This document shows, in pieces, positions 1 through 10,547 of a stretch of 64,000 bases of DNA. Under the pieces are notes generated by a model, which saw only the letters and a program-made list of their open reading frames with translations, was not told the origin of the DNA and ran no database searches. Both the position numbers and the translations under genes were made by a program. How positions within the stretch are numbered: position 1 is the first letter of the stretch; every line of letters begins with the position of its first letter. Source of the stretch: Cryobacterium sp. SO2 (GTDB taxonomy: Bacteria; Actinomycetota; Actinomycetes; Actinomycetales; Microbacteriaceae); NCBI RefSeq assembly GCF_026151165.2, contig NZ_CP117849.1, positions 1,860,001-1,924,000 of the forward strand. Reading direction: 5' to 3'.

Positions 1-533
1 TGCAGCCGGTCGGAAATATTGCGATAGCCCTCTGCGGCAGCCGCACCGACCGACACGTAGGCGAGCGTCCAGACCACACAGGCCGGCACCGTCCAGGCCA
101 GGAAGGTGCGGTAGCGCATGGTGCTCATACCCACCGTGAGCGGGATCACGGAGTGCAGCACCGGCAGGAACCTGGAGAGGAACACCGCGATGCCGCCGCG
201 CCTGGCGAGGTAGGACTCGGCGCCGGCCCAGTTCTTCTCACCGATGCGCCGACCCAGCCAGCTGCGCCGGATCCAGGGGCCGAACCGTCGGCCCAGGTAG
301 AAGCCGATGCTCTCGCCGGCCAACGCTCCCAGGATCACCGCGACAATCAGACCGAAGTACTCCACCGGACCGTCCACAACCGTGCTGGCAACGATCACGA
401 TGGTGTCGCCGGGGACGACCAAACCGATCAGTACCGAGGTCTCCAGCAGCATGCCCACACCCGCGAGGATGGTGCGCAGCACGGGGTCGACGGCGCCCAC
501 GGCGCCCAGGATCCAGTTGAGTACGTCGTTCAC
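1..533 (-). CDS. DedA family membrane protein (partial, C-terminus beyond window)
   Basis: About 177 residues are visible, read leftward from GTG 533; the 3' end runs off the window edge. DedA/VTT proteins are polytopic inner-membrane proteins implicated in undecaprenyl-phosphate or phospholipid translocation and envelope homeostasis. Family features seen: an acidic residue followed by GLVVPGDT (about residues 31-45), the glycine-rich GALAGESIGFYLGRRFG segment, and FLSRFLPVLHSVIPLTVGM with the RF-x-P and re-entrant-loop pattern. Hydrophobic segments alternate as expected. It is divergent from pabB; a TAGGCT -10 lies six bases upstream of the GTG, which suggests a leaderless mRNA and supports this start. 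The substrate cannot be told from sequence. Confidence 0.88.
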   Translation of the reverse strand, partial: MNDVLNWILGAVGAVDPVLRTILAGVGMLLETSVLIGLVVPGDTIVIVASTVVDGPVEYFGLIVAVILGALAGESIGFYLGRRFGPWIRRSWLGRRIGEKNWAGAESYLARRGGIAVFLSRFLPVLHSVIPLTVGMSTMRYRTFLAWTVPACVVWTLAYVSVGAAAAEGYRNISDRL

Positions 534-539
534 CTCGCC

Positions 540-545
540 AGCCTA
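540..545 (-). promoter_or_regulatory. -10 element (TAGGCT) of leaderless DedA gene
   Basis: TAGGCT on the minus strand ends six bases before GTG 533. With transcription starting about seven bases after the -10, the mRNA would begin at the start codon. No Shine-Dalgarno is needed or well placed. Inferred from spacing only. Confidence 0.5.
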
Positions 546-613
546 GGCCGCAGCAGGAAATCCCGTTGAGCCGCGCACCGGGTACCTGCCACGGCTCCTG
601 ACGTGGCGGCCCC

Positions 614-619
614 TAGGCT
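614..619 (+). promoter_or_regulatory. -10 element (TAGGCT) of leaderless pabB
   Basis: TAGGCT followed by exactly six bases and then GTG 626. It is the mirror of the DedA promoter with the same hexamer; the two -10 elements lie back to back about 70 bases apart. Confidence 0.5.
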
Positions 620-625
620 TGACGG

Positions 626-2155
626 GTGCCGTCGACACCCCTACCCCCGAGCCAGGCCGGTCCGGCGCTGCGCCGGTTCGTGCTGCCGCGCTGGATCGAC
701 CCCGCTGTCGTCTTCGATGAGCTGTTTGCCGGATCCGGATACTCCATCTGGCTCGACGCCGGCGCAGAGGCGACCAGCGGGATGAGCTATCTCGCCGGCG
801 CACATGCCGGCTCCCGGTTCGTCACGGCGTCGGCGCGCGCCGGAACCGTGACAAGTTCACGCCCGCTGAGCGGCGCCGATTCCCCCGTCACGACAACCGA
901 GACCGTGTTCGACTTCCTCCGCGCCGTGGCCGGCCCGGTGACCGGAGCCGAGGACGCCGGTGGCATCGGGTTCACGCTCGGCTGGGTGGGCTGGCTCGGC
1001 TACGGACTCTGGCCGGCTGCCACGACCGACGCCTCGGCCGGATCCCGCTCCGAGCCCGATGCCGCCCTGCTCTTCATCGATCGTGCCATCGCCTTCGACC
1101 ATGCGGCGCGCACGGTGACCCTGCTGGCCCGCGCCGCGGCGGGGGAGGCAGAGGATGACGTTTCCGCCTGGCTGCTGGACGTGTCCCGTCGCCTCGACGG
1201 GGTGCCGGACCGCGGCCGACCTGCCCCGGCGAGACCCGCGCCGGCCCACCTCTCCGACGCACCCCCTGCCGCACCCCCTGCCGCGCCGCCGGTCGTGCGC
1301 TGGCGGCACAACGCCGAGCACTACGCCCAGCTCATCCACGCCTGCCAGGAGCGCATCCGGGCCGGCGACGCCTACCAGCTCTGCCTCACGAACGAGGTCA
1401 CGGTGGCCGGGCGCTTCGACCCGCTCGAGGTGTACCGGCAGCTGCGCGCCTCCAGCCCGAGCCACCACGGCGGGCTGCTGAGATTCGGCGCACACGCCCT
1501 CCTGAGCGCGTCCCCGGAGGAGTTCCTCTCGGTGAGCCCCGACGGCCGGTTGCGCACCAAACCCATCAAGGGCACCAGGCCACGCTCCACCGATCCGGCA
1601 CTGGACGGGCGGCTCCGCGAGGAGCTCCTCGCCAGCGACAAGGAGCGCGCGGAGAACCTCATGATCGTCGACCTCATGCGCAACGACCTCGGCCGGGTCG
1701 CCGCGCTCGGTTCGGTCGCCGTCACCGCGCTGCTCCAGGTGGAGAGCTACCCGCACGTGCATCAGCTGGTCAGCACTGTCGAGGCCCGACTGGCTGCCGG
1801 ACTGAGCGCCATCGACGCCGTCGAGTCCTGTTTTCCGGCCGGGTCGATGACCGGGGCTCCCAAAGCCAGCGCCATGCGCATCCTGCACGCCCTCGAAGGC
1901 GGCGACCGCGGTGTCTACGCCGGAGCGTTCGGCTACCTCGGCGAGGACGGCAATGTCGACCTGGCCATGGTGATCCGCAGCATCGTGCTCGGCCCGGCGG
2001 GTGCGTCGATCGGCACCGGCGGCGGCATCACAGCGCTGTCGGTGGCCGAGGAGGAAATCGAGGAAACCCAGGTCAAGGCGCGGGCCCTGATCCGGGCGGT
2101 CCTGGCCTGCTCCCCGGCGCCGGACCCGGCGCAGGGCCAGGATTTAGTAACCTAG
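626..2155 (+). CDS. pabB: Aminodeoxychorismate synthase component I
   Basis: Chorismate-binding enzyme of 509 residues, expected to make 4-amino-4-deoxychorismate for folate synthesis together with a glutamine amidotransferase subunit encoded elsewhere. The C-terminal catalytic domain carries RAGDAYQLCLTNE, SASPEEFL, PIKGTRPR, a long RAENLMIVDLMRNDLGR block, CFPAGSMTGAPK and IGTGGGITALS. The PIKGT motif (Lys about residue 315) is the PabB signature; TrpE normally has PIAGT at this spot, so PabB is preferred over anthranilate synthase. A Pro/Ala-rich linker (about residues 195-225) joins the divergent N-terminal domain to the catalytic domain. GTG 626 is chosen because a -10 hexamer sits six bases upstream. 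It stands alone, followed by leuS in the same direction. Confidence 0.9.
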   Translation: MPSTPLPPSQAGPALRRFVLPRWIDPAVVFDELFAGSGYSIWLDAGAEATSGMSYLAGAHAGSRFVTASARAGTVTSSRPLSGADSPVTTTETVFDFLRAVAGPVTGAEDAGGIGFTLGWVGWLGYGLWPAATTDASAGSRSEPDAALLFIDRAIAFDHAARTVTLLARAAAGEAEDDVSAWLLDVSRRLDGVPDRGRPAPARPAPAHLSDAPPAAPPAAPPVVRWRHNAEHYAQLIHACQERIRAGDAYQLCLTNEVTVAGRFDPLEVYRQLRASSPSHHGGLLRFGAHALLSASPEEFLSVSPDGRLRTKPIKGTRPRSTDPALDGRLREELLASDKERAENLMIVDLMRNDLGRVAALGSVAVTALLQVESYPHVHQLVSTVEARLAAGLSAIDAVESCFPAGSMTGAPKASAMRILHALEGGDRGVYAGAFGYLGEDGNVDLAMVIRSIVLGPAGASIGTGGGITALSVAEEEIEETQVKARALIRAVLACSPAPDPAQGQDLVT

Positions 2156-2226
2156 GAGCTTGGGCGTCGCCACCGGGCTTGATCCGTTGCGTTGAACGCC
2201 ACCTCACCACAATGAATGAGAGTCAC

Positions 2227-4824
<2,598 letters not shown>

Positions 4825-4834
4825 GCCGCACGCC

Positions 4835-4850
4835 CCGCCTCCACAGGCGG
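4835..4850. terminator. Short GC hairpin after leuS
   Basis: Six-base-pair stem CCGCCT / AGGCGG around a four-base loop, just downstream of the leuS stop, without a T run. It could be an actinobacterial T-less terminator or chance in GC-rich DNA. Confidence 0.25.
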
Positions 4851-4910
4851 TCAGGCGCCGCCCCGTGCACAGGTACCCCTCGTGGGCCCGGTGAGCGGGG
4901 CGGCGCTGCT

Positions 4911-4916
4911 TAACCT
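4911..4916 (+). promoter_or_regulatory. -10 element (TAACCT) of leaderless comEA
   Basis: TAACCT, six bases, then ATG 4923. It follows the same spacing rule as several other genes here. Confidence 0.5.
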
Positions 4917-4922
4917 GCCCGC

Positions 4923-5678
4923 ATGGCTTCCGACCCGTTCACCAGTCTCAGCCCCTCCTCTCGTGCGCCGTCCGCACGTGCACATTCACGTGCGCCCTCG
5001 TCCCCGCCGCGGACACGGCTGCGGGTCGGGGTCGGCGCCGCCGTCGTGCTGCTGCTCGCCGCCCTGGGGGTCACGGTCGCGGTGACCGCGATCGGTCAGG
5101 TCGGGCACAGCGTCGAGGTTGCGGCCAACTCGGGCACCGGCGTCTCTCCCGGAGACGGGACAGCCGCGCCGCCCGTCGAGCCCACCACCTCTGCCCAGCC
5201 GACGGCGGGGCAGAACCCGGTCATCTTCGTGCACGTGCTGGGCGCCGTGGCGCACCCCGGCCTCTTCGAGGTCAACGAGGGAGCCAGGGTCGTGGATGTC
5301 GTCGCCGCCGCCGGCGGGCTGCTGCCCACGGCCGACCAGACCGGGGTCAACCTGGCCAGGCTGGTGTCCGACGGCGAACAGCTCTACGTCCCCGTGCAGG
5401 GCGAGGTTGTGCCCGCCGCCGGAGCGCAGGGCGGCTCAGGTGCCGGCACAGCATCCGGCGCGAACGGTTCCGCTTCCGGAGCGACCACCACGGTGAACCT
5501 GAATACGGCGACGGCCGCCGACCTGGACACGCTGCCGCGGATCGGACCGGCAATGGCGCAACGCATCCTGGACTATCGAGAGGCGGAAGGACGGTTCGCC
5601 AGCGTCGAGGACCTGCGGAATGTGACCGGAATCGGCGAGAAGACCTTCGCGGCACTCAAAGACCTCGTCAGTGTCTAG
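4923..5678 (+). CDS. comEA: ComEA family helix-hairpin-helix DNA-binding protein
   Basis: 251 residues. An N-terminal arginine-rich cytoplasmic tail is followed by one membrane helix (about residues 34-57), an extracytoplasmic Ala/Thr/Pro linker, a SLBB-type domain (VIFVHVLGAVAHPGLFEV to the QLYVPV region) and a C-terminal double helix-hairpin-helix with VNLNTATAADLDTLPRIGP and VTGIGEKT. In transformable Gram-positives ComEA binds double-stranded DNA outside the membrane and feeds it to ComEC. It overlaps comEC by eight bases (GTGTCTAG), so the two are translationally coupled. Whether this organism is naturally competent cannot be told; no pilin or comF genes lie nearby. Confidence 0.9.
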   Translation: MASDPFTSLSPSSRAPSARAHSRAPSSPPRTRLRVGVGAAVVLLLAALGVTVAVTAIGQVGHSVEVAANSGTGVSPGDGTAAPPVEPTTSAQPTAGQNPVIFVHVLGAVAHPGLFEVNEGARVVDVVAAAGGLLPTADQTGVNLARLVSDGEQLYVPVQGEVVPAAGAQGGSGAGTASGANGSASGATTTVNLNTATAADLDTLPRIGPAMAQRILDYREAEGRFASVEDLRNVTGIGEKTFAALKDLVSV

Positions 5679-8094
5679 CGGCGGCTTCGACCTGCGCCTG
5701 GTCTGGCCGGCCGCCGCGGCCTGGGCCCTGGCCGCGGTGCTCGTCGCACTGCCGTCCATAGCCGCCGTCGCGGCCGGCGTTCTCTGGGGAGTCGCCGTCG
5801 CGCTTCTGCTCGGTGCAGTGCTCGCCGTGCGGCGCTCTGATCGGCCGTCGGCTCGTGGCGGCGTGCTGACGCGCCTGGGCGGAATTCTGGCGCTCTGCTG
5901 CGTGGCGGCGGCGCTGGCGGGCACCTCCGTCGCAATCCAGGCGCCGGGCCGGATGCCTGAGGCCGCGCGCACCGCGGTCGAGGAGCACAGTGAGGTGACG
6001 GCGCGCCTGACTGTCTGGTCGGCGCCCGTCGCCGGCAGCACCACGGCCATCGGGGGCCGGGCGCAAGTGCGCTTCCGCGCCACGCTCACCTCCCTGGGGG
6101 ACTCGGTGCTGTCGGCGCCCGTTGTCGTGTTCTCCACGACGTCGGGCACGGCCCCGGCCATCGGCGACGAGATCCGGCTGACCGGAACGCTGGTCGCCAC
6201 CGAACCCGGCGACGCCGCATCCGCGCTGTTCTTCGGCCGCGGCCAGGCCGACGTCATGCGGCCGGCGCCGTGGTGGCTGGACTGGGCCAACCGGCTGCGT
6301 CAGGGCTTCGCCTCGGCCGCCGACAAGCTGCCCGGTGAGGGCGCCGGACTCCTGCCCGGCCTCGCTATCGGCGACACCACGGCGGTGGGCGATGACCTGG
6401 ACAATGCCATGAAGGCCAGCTCTCTGAGCCACCTCACCGCGGTCTCCGGCGCCAATTGTGCCATCGTGCTCGCGCTGGTGCTGCTGCTCACGGCCGCGTG
6501 CGGGCTGGGCCGGCGCTGGCGGGTGGCGGCCGGGCTTGTCGTCCTGGCCGGGTTCGTGGTGCTGGTGACCCCGGAGCCGAGCGTGGTACGGGCCGCCGGC
6601 ATGGCCACGATTGTGCTGCTCTCCGGCGCCGTGGGACGACCGGGCCGGGGACTGCCGGCACTCGTCCTGGCCGCCCTGGGCCTGCTCTGCACCGATCCCT
6701 GGCTGTCCCGCAATTACGGATTCGCGCTCTCGGTGCTGGCCACCCTCGGCCTGTTGGTGCTCGCCAGGCCCCTCACCCGCCGGCTGCGGCGCTGGTTGCC
6801 CGCCCCCGTCGCTGCGGTGCTGGCGATCCCGTTCGCCGCACAGCTGGCCTGTCAGCCGGTGCTCGTCCTGCTGAGCCCCACGCTGCCGGCCTACGGCGTG
6901 CCGGCCAATCTGCTCGCGGCGCCGGCCGCGCCCGTCGCCACGATCGTGGGCCTGGCCGCCTGCCTGCTGATGCCCTGGCTTCCGGGTGTGGCCACGCCGC
7001 TGCTCTGGGTGGCCTGGCTGCCGGCAACCTGGATCGCCGCGGTGGCGCAGACGACCGCCGGCTTGCCGGGCAGCAGCCTGCCCTGGCTGGGCGGGCCGCT
7101 CGGGGTGCTGCTCACCCTGGCCTGCACCGCGGCCGTGCTGATCCTGCTGATCACGCGCCCGCCGGCGCGATCCCTGACCCTGGTGCGCGTGGGCAGCGGC
7201 GCCCTGCTCTGCCTCGCGGCGGGCGGCACCGTCGGTATCCTCGTCGGCACCGGTGTCGGCCGAGCGGCGGTGTTCCCGGCGGACTGGCAGATCGCCGCCT
7301 GCGACATCGGCCAGGGCGACGCCGTGGTGGTGCGCGGCGCAGACCAGGTCGCGCTCGTGGACGTCGGCCCGGACCCGGCCCTGCTCAGCGCGTGCCTGGA
7401 CACCCTGGGCATCGACCGGGTGGACCTGCTCGTGCTCACCCATTACGACCTCGATCACGTCGGCGGGCTTGACGCCGTGCTGGGCCGGGTGGACACGGCC
7501 CTCGTCGGCCCGCCGGAGAATGCCGAGGATGCCCGGCTGCACACCGAGTTGGCCGAGGGCGGAGCAACGGTCACCCAGGCCGGCAGGGGAGATCACGGCA
7601 CCCTCGGCGCTCTGGCCTGGCAGGTGCTCTGGCCGATCCGGGGATCACCCCTGTTCCAGACCGGAAATCCCGGCAGCGTCACGGTCCTGTTCGAGGGTGG
7701 CGGCATCCGCTCCCTGTTCCTCGGCGACCTGGGCGAGGAGGCCCAGGACGCCCTCATGGCGGCGGGGCCGATCGGCCCCGTGGACGTGGTCAAGGTGGCC
7801 CACCACGGCTCGCGCGATCAGAGCGCCGCCCTGTACGCCGAACTCCGCGCCAGCGTGGGTCTGATCTCGGTGGGCGTGGACAACGGCTACGGACATCCGA
7901 CCCGGTCGCTGCTGGACACTCTCGGCTCGGTGGGCACCGCCGTGGTGCGCACCGACCTGGCGGGACTGTCGGTCGTCGCTCCCGTGGCCGGTGCGGTGGG
8001 CGGTGCCTCGGTGAGTGGCGACTCGGGCAGCGCGGCCACCGTGAACGGGGGAGCGCTCCGGGTCTGGACCGAGAACGTCACAGGTGCCGGTTAG
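5671..8094 (+). CDS. comEC: ComEC/Rec2 family DNA-uptake channel
   Basis: Polytopic membrane protein of 807 residues with three expected parts: N-terminal hydrophobic helices and an OB-like DUF4131 region (to about residue 230), the ComEC/Rec2 competence domain with the SHLTAVSGANCAIVLALVL motif (about 250-520), and a C-terminal metallo-beta-lactamase-like domain (about 545-780) with H591-x-D593-x-D595-H596 in THYDLDHVGG and HH at 711-712 in VAHHGS. The family forms the channel for single-stranded DNA entry; the lactamase-like part is proposed to degrade the other strand. GTG 5671 overlaps the comEA stop. All metal-binding motifs look intact. Confidence 0.92.
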   Translation: MSSGGFDLRLVWPAAAAWALAAVLVALPSIAAVAAGVLWGVAVALLLGAVLAVRRSDRPSARGGVLTRLGGILALCCVAAALAGTSVAIQAPGRMPEAARTAVEEHSEVTARLTVWSAPVAGSTTAIGGRAQVRFRATLTSLGDSVLSAPVVVFSTTSGTAPAIGDEIRLTGTLVATEPGDAASALFFGRGQADVMRPAPWWLDWANRLRQGFASAADKLPGEGAGLLPGLAIGDTTAVGDDLDNAMKASSLSHLTAVSGANCAIVLALVLLLTAACGLGRRWRVAAGLVVLAGFVVLVTPEPSVVRAAGMATIVLLSGAVGRPGRGLPALVLAALGLLCTDPWLSRNYGFALSVLATLGLLVLARPLTRRLRRWLPAPVAAVLAIPFAAQLACQPVLVLLSPTLPAYGVPANLLAAPAAPVATIVGLAACLLMPWLPGVATPLLWVAWLPATWIAAVAQTTAGLPGSSLPWLGGPLGVLLTLACTAAVLILLITRPPARSLTLVRVGSGALLCLAAGGTVGILVGTGVGRAAVFPADWQIAACDIGQGDAVVVRGADQVALVDVGPDPALLSACLDTLGIDRVDLLVLTHYDLDHVGGLDAVLGRVDTALVGPPENAEDARLHTELAEGGATVTQAGRGDHGTLGALAWQVLWPIRGSPLFQTGNPGSVTVLFEGGGIRSLFLGDLGEEAQDALMAAGPIGPVDVVKVAHHGSRDQSAALYAELRASVGLISVGVDNGYGHPTRSLLDTLGSVGTAVVRTDLAGLSVVAPVAGAVGGASVSGDSGSAATVNGGALRVWTENVTGAG

Positions 8095-8097
8095 GCT
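8092..8097 (+). promoter_or_regulatory. Candidate -10 (TAGGCT) for holA
   Basis: TAGGCT overlaps the comEC stop codon. It would give a leader of about 17 bases containing the AGGGAG ribosome site before GTG 8121. No clear -35. Confidence 0.35.
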
Positions 8098-8120
8098 GGA
8101 GCCGAAGCGAAGGGAGCCGC

Positions 8121-9161
8121 GTGGCCGCACGTACAACAGCCTCTGGCCGGACGGGGAAACCGGCCGCGAAAAGCGCTGCCAAGATCCCCCAGCTCGCCTC
8201 GCACCAGGTGCGACCTGCCCCGGTGATCCTGGTCTCCGGCACCGAGGATTTCCTGGCCGACCGGGCCATCCGGTCCCTGAGGGACTTCCTGAAACTCGAA
8301 GATCCCAGCCTCGAGGTCAGCGATATCCAGGCCGACAGTTATGCCCCGGGGGAGCTGCTCACCCTGGCGAGCCCGTCGCTCTTCGGTGAGCCGCGGTTGA
8401 TCAGGGTCAGCTCGGTCGAGAAGTGCAGCGACACCTTCCTCAGCGAGGCTATCGACTACCTGCAGAACCCCGCAGACGACACCTACGTCATCCTGCGCCA
8501 TGGCGGGGGAGTGCGCGGCAAGAAGCTGCTCGACACCATCCGCAGCGGCGTCGGCGGCGCGATCGAGGTCGTCTGTGCCGAACTGAAGAAGGATGCGGAG
8601 AAGCACGACTTCGCCACGGCCGAATTCCGCGCGGCGGGCAAACGCGTCACCCCGAGTGCGCTGCGCTCCCTCGTGGCGGCCTTCTCCGACGACCTGGCCG
8701 AACTCTCCGCGGCCTGCCAACAGCTCATCGCCGACACCGGCGCGGAGGTCACCGAGACCACCGTTGACCGGTACTACGGCGGCCGGGTGGAGACCAACGC
8801 CTTCAAGGTCGCTGACTCCGCCATCGCCGGCCGCCTCGGCGAGGCACTCGTCACCCTGCGGCACGCGCTGGCCTCCGGGGCCGATCCCGTTCCTATCGTG
8901 GCCGCGTTCGCGAGCAAGATCCGCACGATGGCCAAGCTCTTCGGTGCGCGCGGCGGGTCCGCGCAGCTGGCCTCGACGTTCAGCCTGGCCCCCTGGCAGG
9001 TGGAACGCGCCCAACGCGACCTGCGTGGCTGGTCCGACGAGGGTCTGGCGCGGTGCATCGTCATGCTCGCCGAGACGGATGCCGCGGTGAAGGGCGCCGG
9101 ACGGGATCCCGTCTTCGCCCTCGAGCGCCTCGTCACCGTGATCGCCAAACGCGGCGAGTAG
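8121..9161 (+). CDS. holA: DNA polymerase III subunit delta
   Basis: 346 residues; the clamp-loader delta subunit that opens the sliding clamp. Seen: VRPAPVILVSGTEDFLADRAI at the N-terminus (degenerate nucleotide-binding fold), the DDTYVILRHGGGVRGKKLLD segment, a central helical lid around TPSALRSLVAAFSDDLAEL, and a C-terminal collar domain with the IRTMAKLFGARGG and APWQVERAQRDLRGW patterns typical of actinobacterial HolA. AGGGAG lies five bases before GTG 8121, which fixes the start. The position after comEA-comEC is the usual arrangement in many Gram-positives. It converges on the next gene with 17 bases between stops. Confidence 0.9.
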   Translation: MAARTTASGRTGKPAAKSAAKIPQLASHQVRPAPVILVSGTEDFLADRAIRSLRDFLKLEDPSLEVSDIQADSYAPGELLTLASPSLFGEPRLIRVSSVEKCSDTFLSEAIDYLQNPADDTYVILRHGGGVRGKKLLDTIRSGVGGAIEVVCAELKKDAEKHDFATAEFRAAGKRVTPSALRSLVAAFSDDLAELSAACQQLIADTGAEVTETTVDRYYGGRVETNAFKVADSAIAGRLGEALVTLRHALASGADPVPIVAAFASKIRTMAKLFGARGGSAQLASTFSLAPWQVERAQRDLRGWSDEGLARCIVMLAETDAAVKGAGRDPVFALERLVTVIAKRGE

Positions 9162-9178
9162 TCCCGGCACGCCCAGGC

Positions 9179-10039
9179 TCAGGGGCGGTCGGAGACCGTG
9201 ATGGACGCGCGGTTGAGGTACAGCCAGACGCCGTCGGTGTAGTCAGGGTTGCCGCAGGTCTCGGCGCTCACCTTGACCGGCAGGATCGTGGAGGAGGCGA
9301 CCAGGTCGTCGTGCGACGCCGTCGCGGCGAACGACCCGGGCAGGGTCGGGCAGTATTCCAGCTGTACCCTCCCGTAGAGGTCGGTGAACTGCACCATGAT
9401 CGACTCCGTCGGTGTGGGCAGGAGCACGGCGATGGCCACAGCGAGAGTGGCGAGGGCCAGGCCCGCCGCGGCGAGCAGTGCGCCGAGGATGGTGAGGCTG
9501 CGCCCAGCCGTCGGCGAGTCGCCGGGGCCGGCGGCGGCCTGTGCTTGCGCGGCTGATGCCTCGTTGGCCGGTGCGATGCCCGGTATCGGGCTGTACGGGG
9601 GCGATGACGGTGCAGTCGGAGCTGTGCCGGCCGGAGATGTTCCGTCAGGGTACGAGCCGTCCGGGAACGAACCGTCGGGGAACGAACCGTCGGGGAACGC
9701 TCCTGGGGCGGGCGGGGGCTGCTCTGGACCGGGATACGGAGCGCTCGGCTGCTGAACGGGCCGGGCCGGGCGGGGTGGCGCGGCGGGGAACGACGCTGCG
9801 AACAGCACGCACGCGCCGCCCAGGACCAGCACGAAGCCCAGGAGTCCGGAGAACACCCACGGACTGAGGCCGGAATACGCCGACGCCTGCGGGGCGAATC
9901 TGAGCCCGGCCGCGATGACGGCGGCTGCCACCGCGAAGGCCGCACCGAGGAAGCCGGCCTGCCTGCGCCAGGGCGACCGCTCCGGCTGTGGGGGCACAGG
10001 GCCGGACGGTGTGCCCTGCTCGTTGTTTTCGCTCGTCAC
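9179..10039 (-). CDS. Hypothetical membrane protein with FPDGS repeats
   Basis: 286 residues, no recognised family. Topology from hydropathy: cytoplasmic N-terminus, two membrane helices (about residues 29-49 and 60-82), a long Pro/Gly/Ser-rich low-complexity stretch (about 84-170) with at least three FPDGS repeats plus YPDGT, a third helix (about 185-208, LTILGALLAAAGLALATLA), and a C-terminal domain of about 75 residues with two cysteines (YCPTLPG and ETCGNP) that may form a disulfide outside the cell. GTG 10039 is favoured because TATGTT lies exactly six bases upstream. Function unknown; the repeat resembles Pro-rich tails of actinobacterial membrane proteins. Confidence 0.7.
   Translation of the reverse strand: MTSENNEQGTPSGPVPPQPERSPWRRQAGFLGAAFAVAAAVIAAGLRFAPQASAYSGLSPWVFSGLLGFVLVLGGACVLFAASFPAAPPRPARPVQQPSAPYPGPEQPPPAPGAFPDGSFPDGSFPDGSYPDGTSPAGTAPTAPSSPPYSPIPGIAPANEASAAQAQAAAGPGDSPTAGRSLTILGALLAAAGLALATLAVAIAVLLPTPTESIMVQFTDLYGRVQLEYCPTLPGSFAATASHDDLVASSTILPVKVSAETCGNPDYTDGVWLYLNRASITVSDRP
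9660..9704. repeat. 15-bp tandem repeat encoding FPDGS units
   Basis: Three near-identical 15-base units (core CCGTCGGGGAACGAA on the plus strand) lie inside the hypothetical membrane protein gene, plus a diverged fourth. The period is a multiple of three, so copy-number change would keep the frame. Confidence 0.7.
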
Positions 10040-10045
10040 GCCGAC

Positions 10046-10051
10046 AACATA
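10046..10051 (-). promoter_or_regulatory. -10 element (TATGTT) of the FPDGS-repeat protein gene
   Basis: TATGTT on the minus strand, six bases, then GTG 10039; consistent with a leaderless transcript. Confidence 0.45.
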
Positions 10052-10092
10052 GCCTCGGCCGTGCGCACGCGGAAGGCCCAGCCGTCACGCAG

Positions 10093-10122
10093 AAAACCCC
10101 CGCCTCAGGAGGCGGGGGTTTT
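10093..10122 (-). terminator. Rho-independent terminator of rpsT
   Basis: Stem CCCCCGCCT / AGGCGGGGG around a four-base loop, extended by four A-T pairs, so each strand ends in a T run. It lies downstream of rpsT on the minus strand. Confidence 0.85.
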
Positions 10123-10167
10123 TCTGTGCGGTTGTCTACCTGCGGTTGTTTGCCTGCGGTTGTTTGC

Positions 10168-10428
10168 CTAGAGGGCGTTGACCGACTTGGAGATAGCGGA
10201 CTTCTTGTTCGCTGCCTGGTTCTTGTGGATGACGCCCTTGCTGACGGCCTTGTCGAGCTTCTTGGAAGCAACGGCGAGGGTAGCAACAGCCTTGTCCTTG
10301 TCACCGGCGGCGACGGCGAGGCGGGTTGCCCGGATGGCCGTCTTGAACTCGCTCTTGACCGCCTTGTTGCGCTCCTGCGACTTCTTGTTCGTGAGGATCC
10401 GCTTGATCTGCGACTTGATATTTGCCAC
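10168..10428 (-). CDS. rpsT: 30S ribosomal protein S20
   Basis: 86-residue basic protein beginning ANIKSQIKRILTNKK after the initiator and ending KKSAISKSVNAL, a full-length S20. It binds 16S rRNA in the small subunit body. It starts at GTG 10428, which is common for this gene in actinobacteria. The lysine-rich composition uses AAG almost exclusively, fitting a highly expressed gene. It is monocistronic with a strong terminator downstream; holA on the opposite strand nearby is the typical neighbourhood. Confidence 0.97.
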   Translation of the reverse strand: MANIKSQIKRILTNKKSQERNKAVKSEFKTAIRATRLAVAAGDKDKAVATLAVASKKLDKAVSKGVIHKNQAANKKSAISKSVNAL

Positions 10429-10547
10429 GTTTTTTACGCTTTCGTTAGATTCTTGTTCGGATGGGCCGCCCGGTGATAGAGGGCACCGTGCGGCGAAAAT
10501 CGTGTGGGGTGGGACCCAACACGCAAGCCAACAGGCAACGATACCAG

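Noticed and set aside
626..2155. Anthranilate synthase component I (trpE)
   Set aside because: PIKGT rather than PIAGT in the active site and no trpG or other trp gene adjacent.
2156..2226. T-box riboswitch upstream of leuS
   Set aside because: The gap is too short and no specifier loop, T-box sequence or terminator was found.
5697..5935. Small basic open frames opposite the start of comEC
   Set aside because: Arg/Pro-rich noise without ribosome sites; no independent support.
5668..7596. Long antisense open frame of 642 codons opposite comEC
   Set aside because: Low-complexity Arg/Gly/Gln-rich translation typical of a GC-rich shadow; the plus strand encodes a clear ComEC with all motifs.
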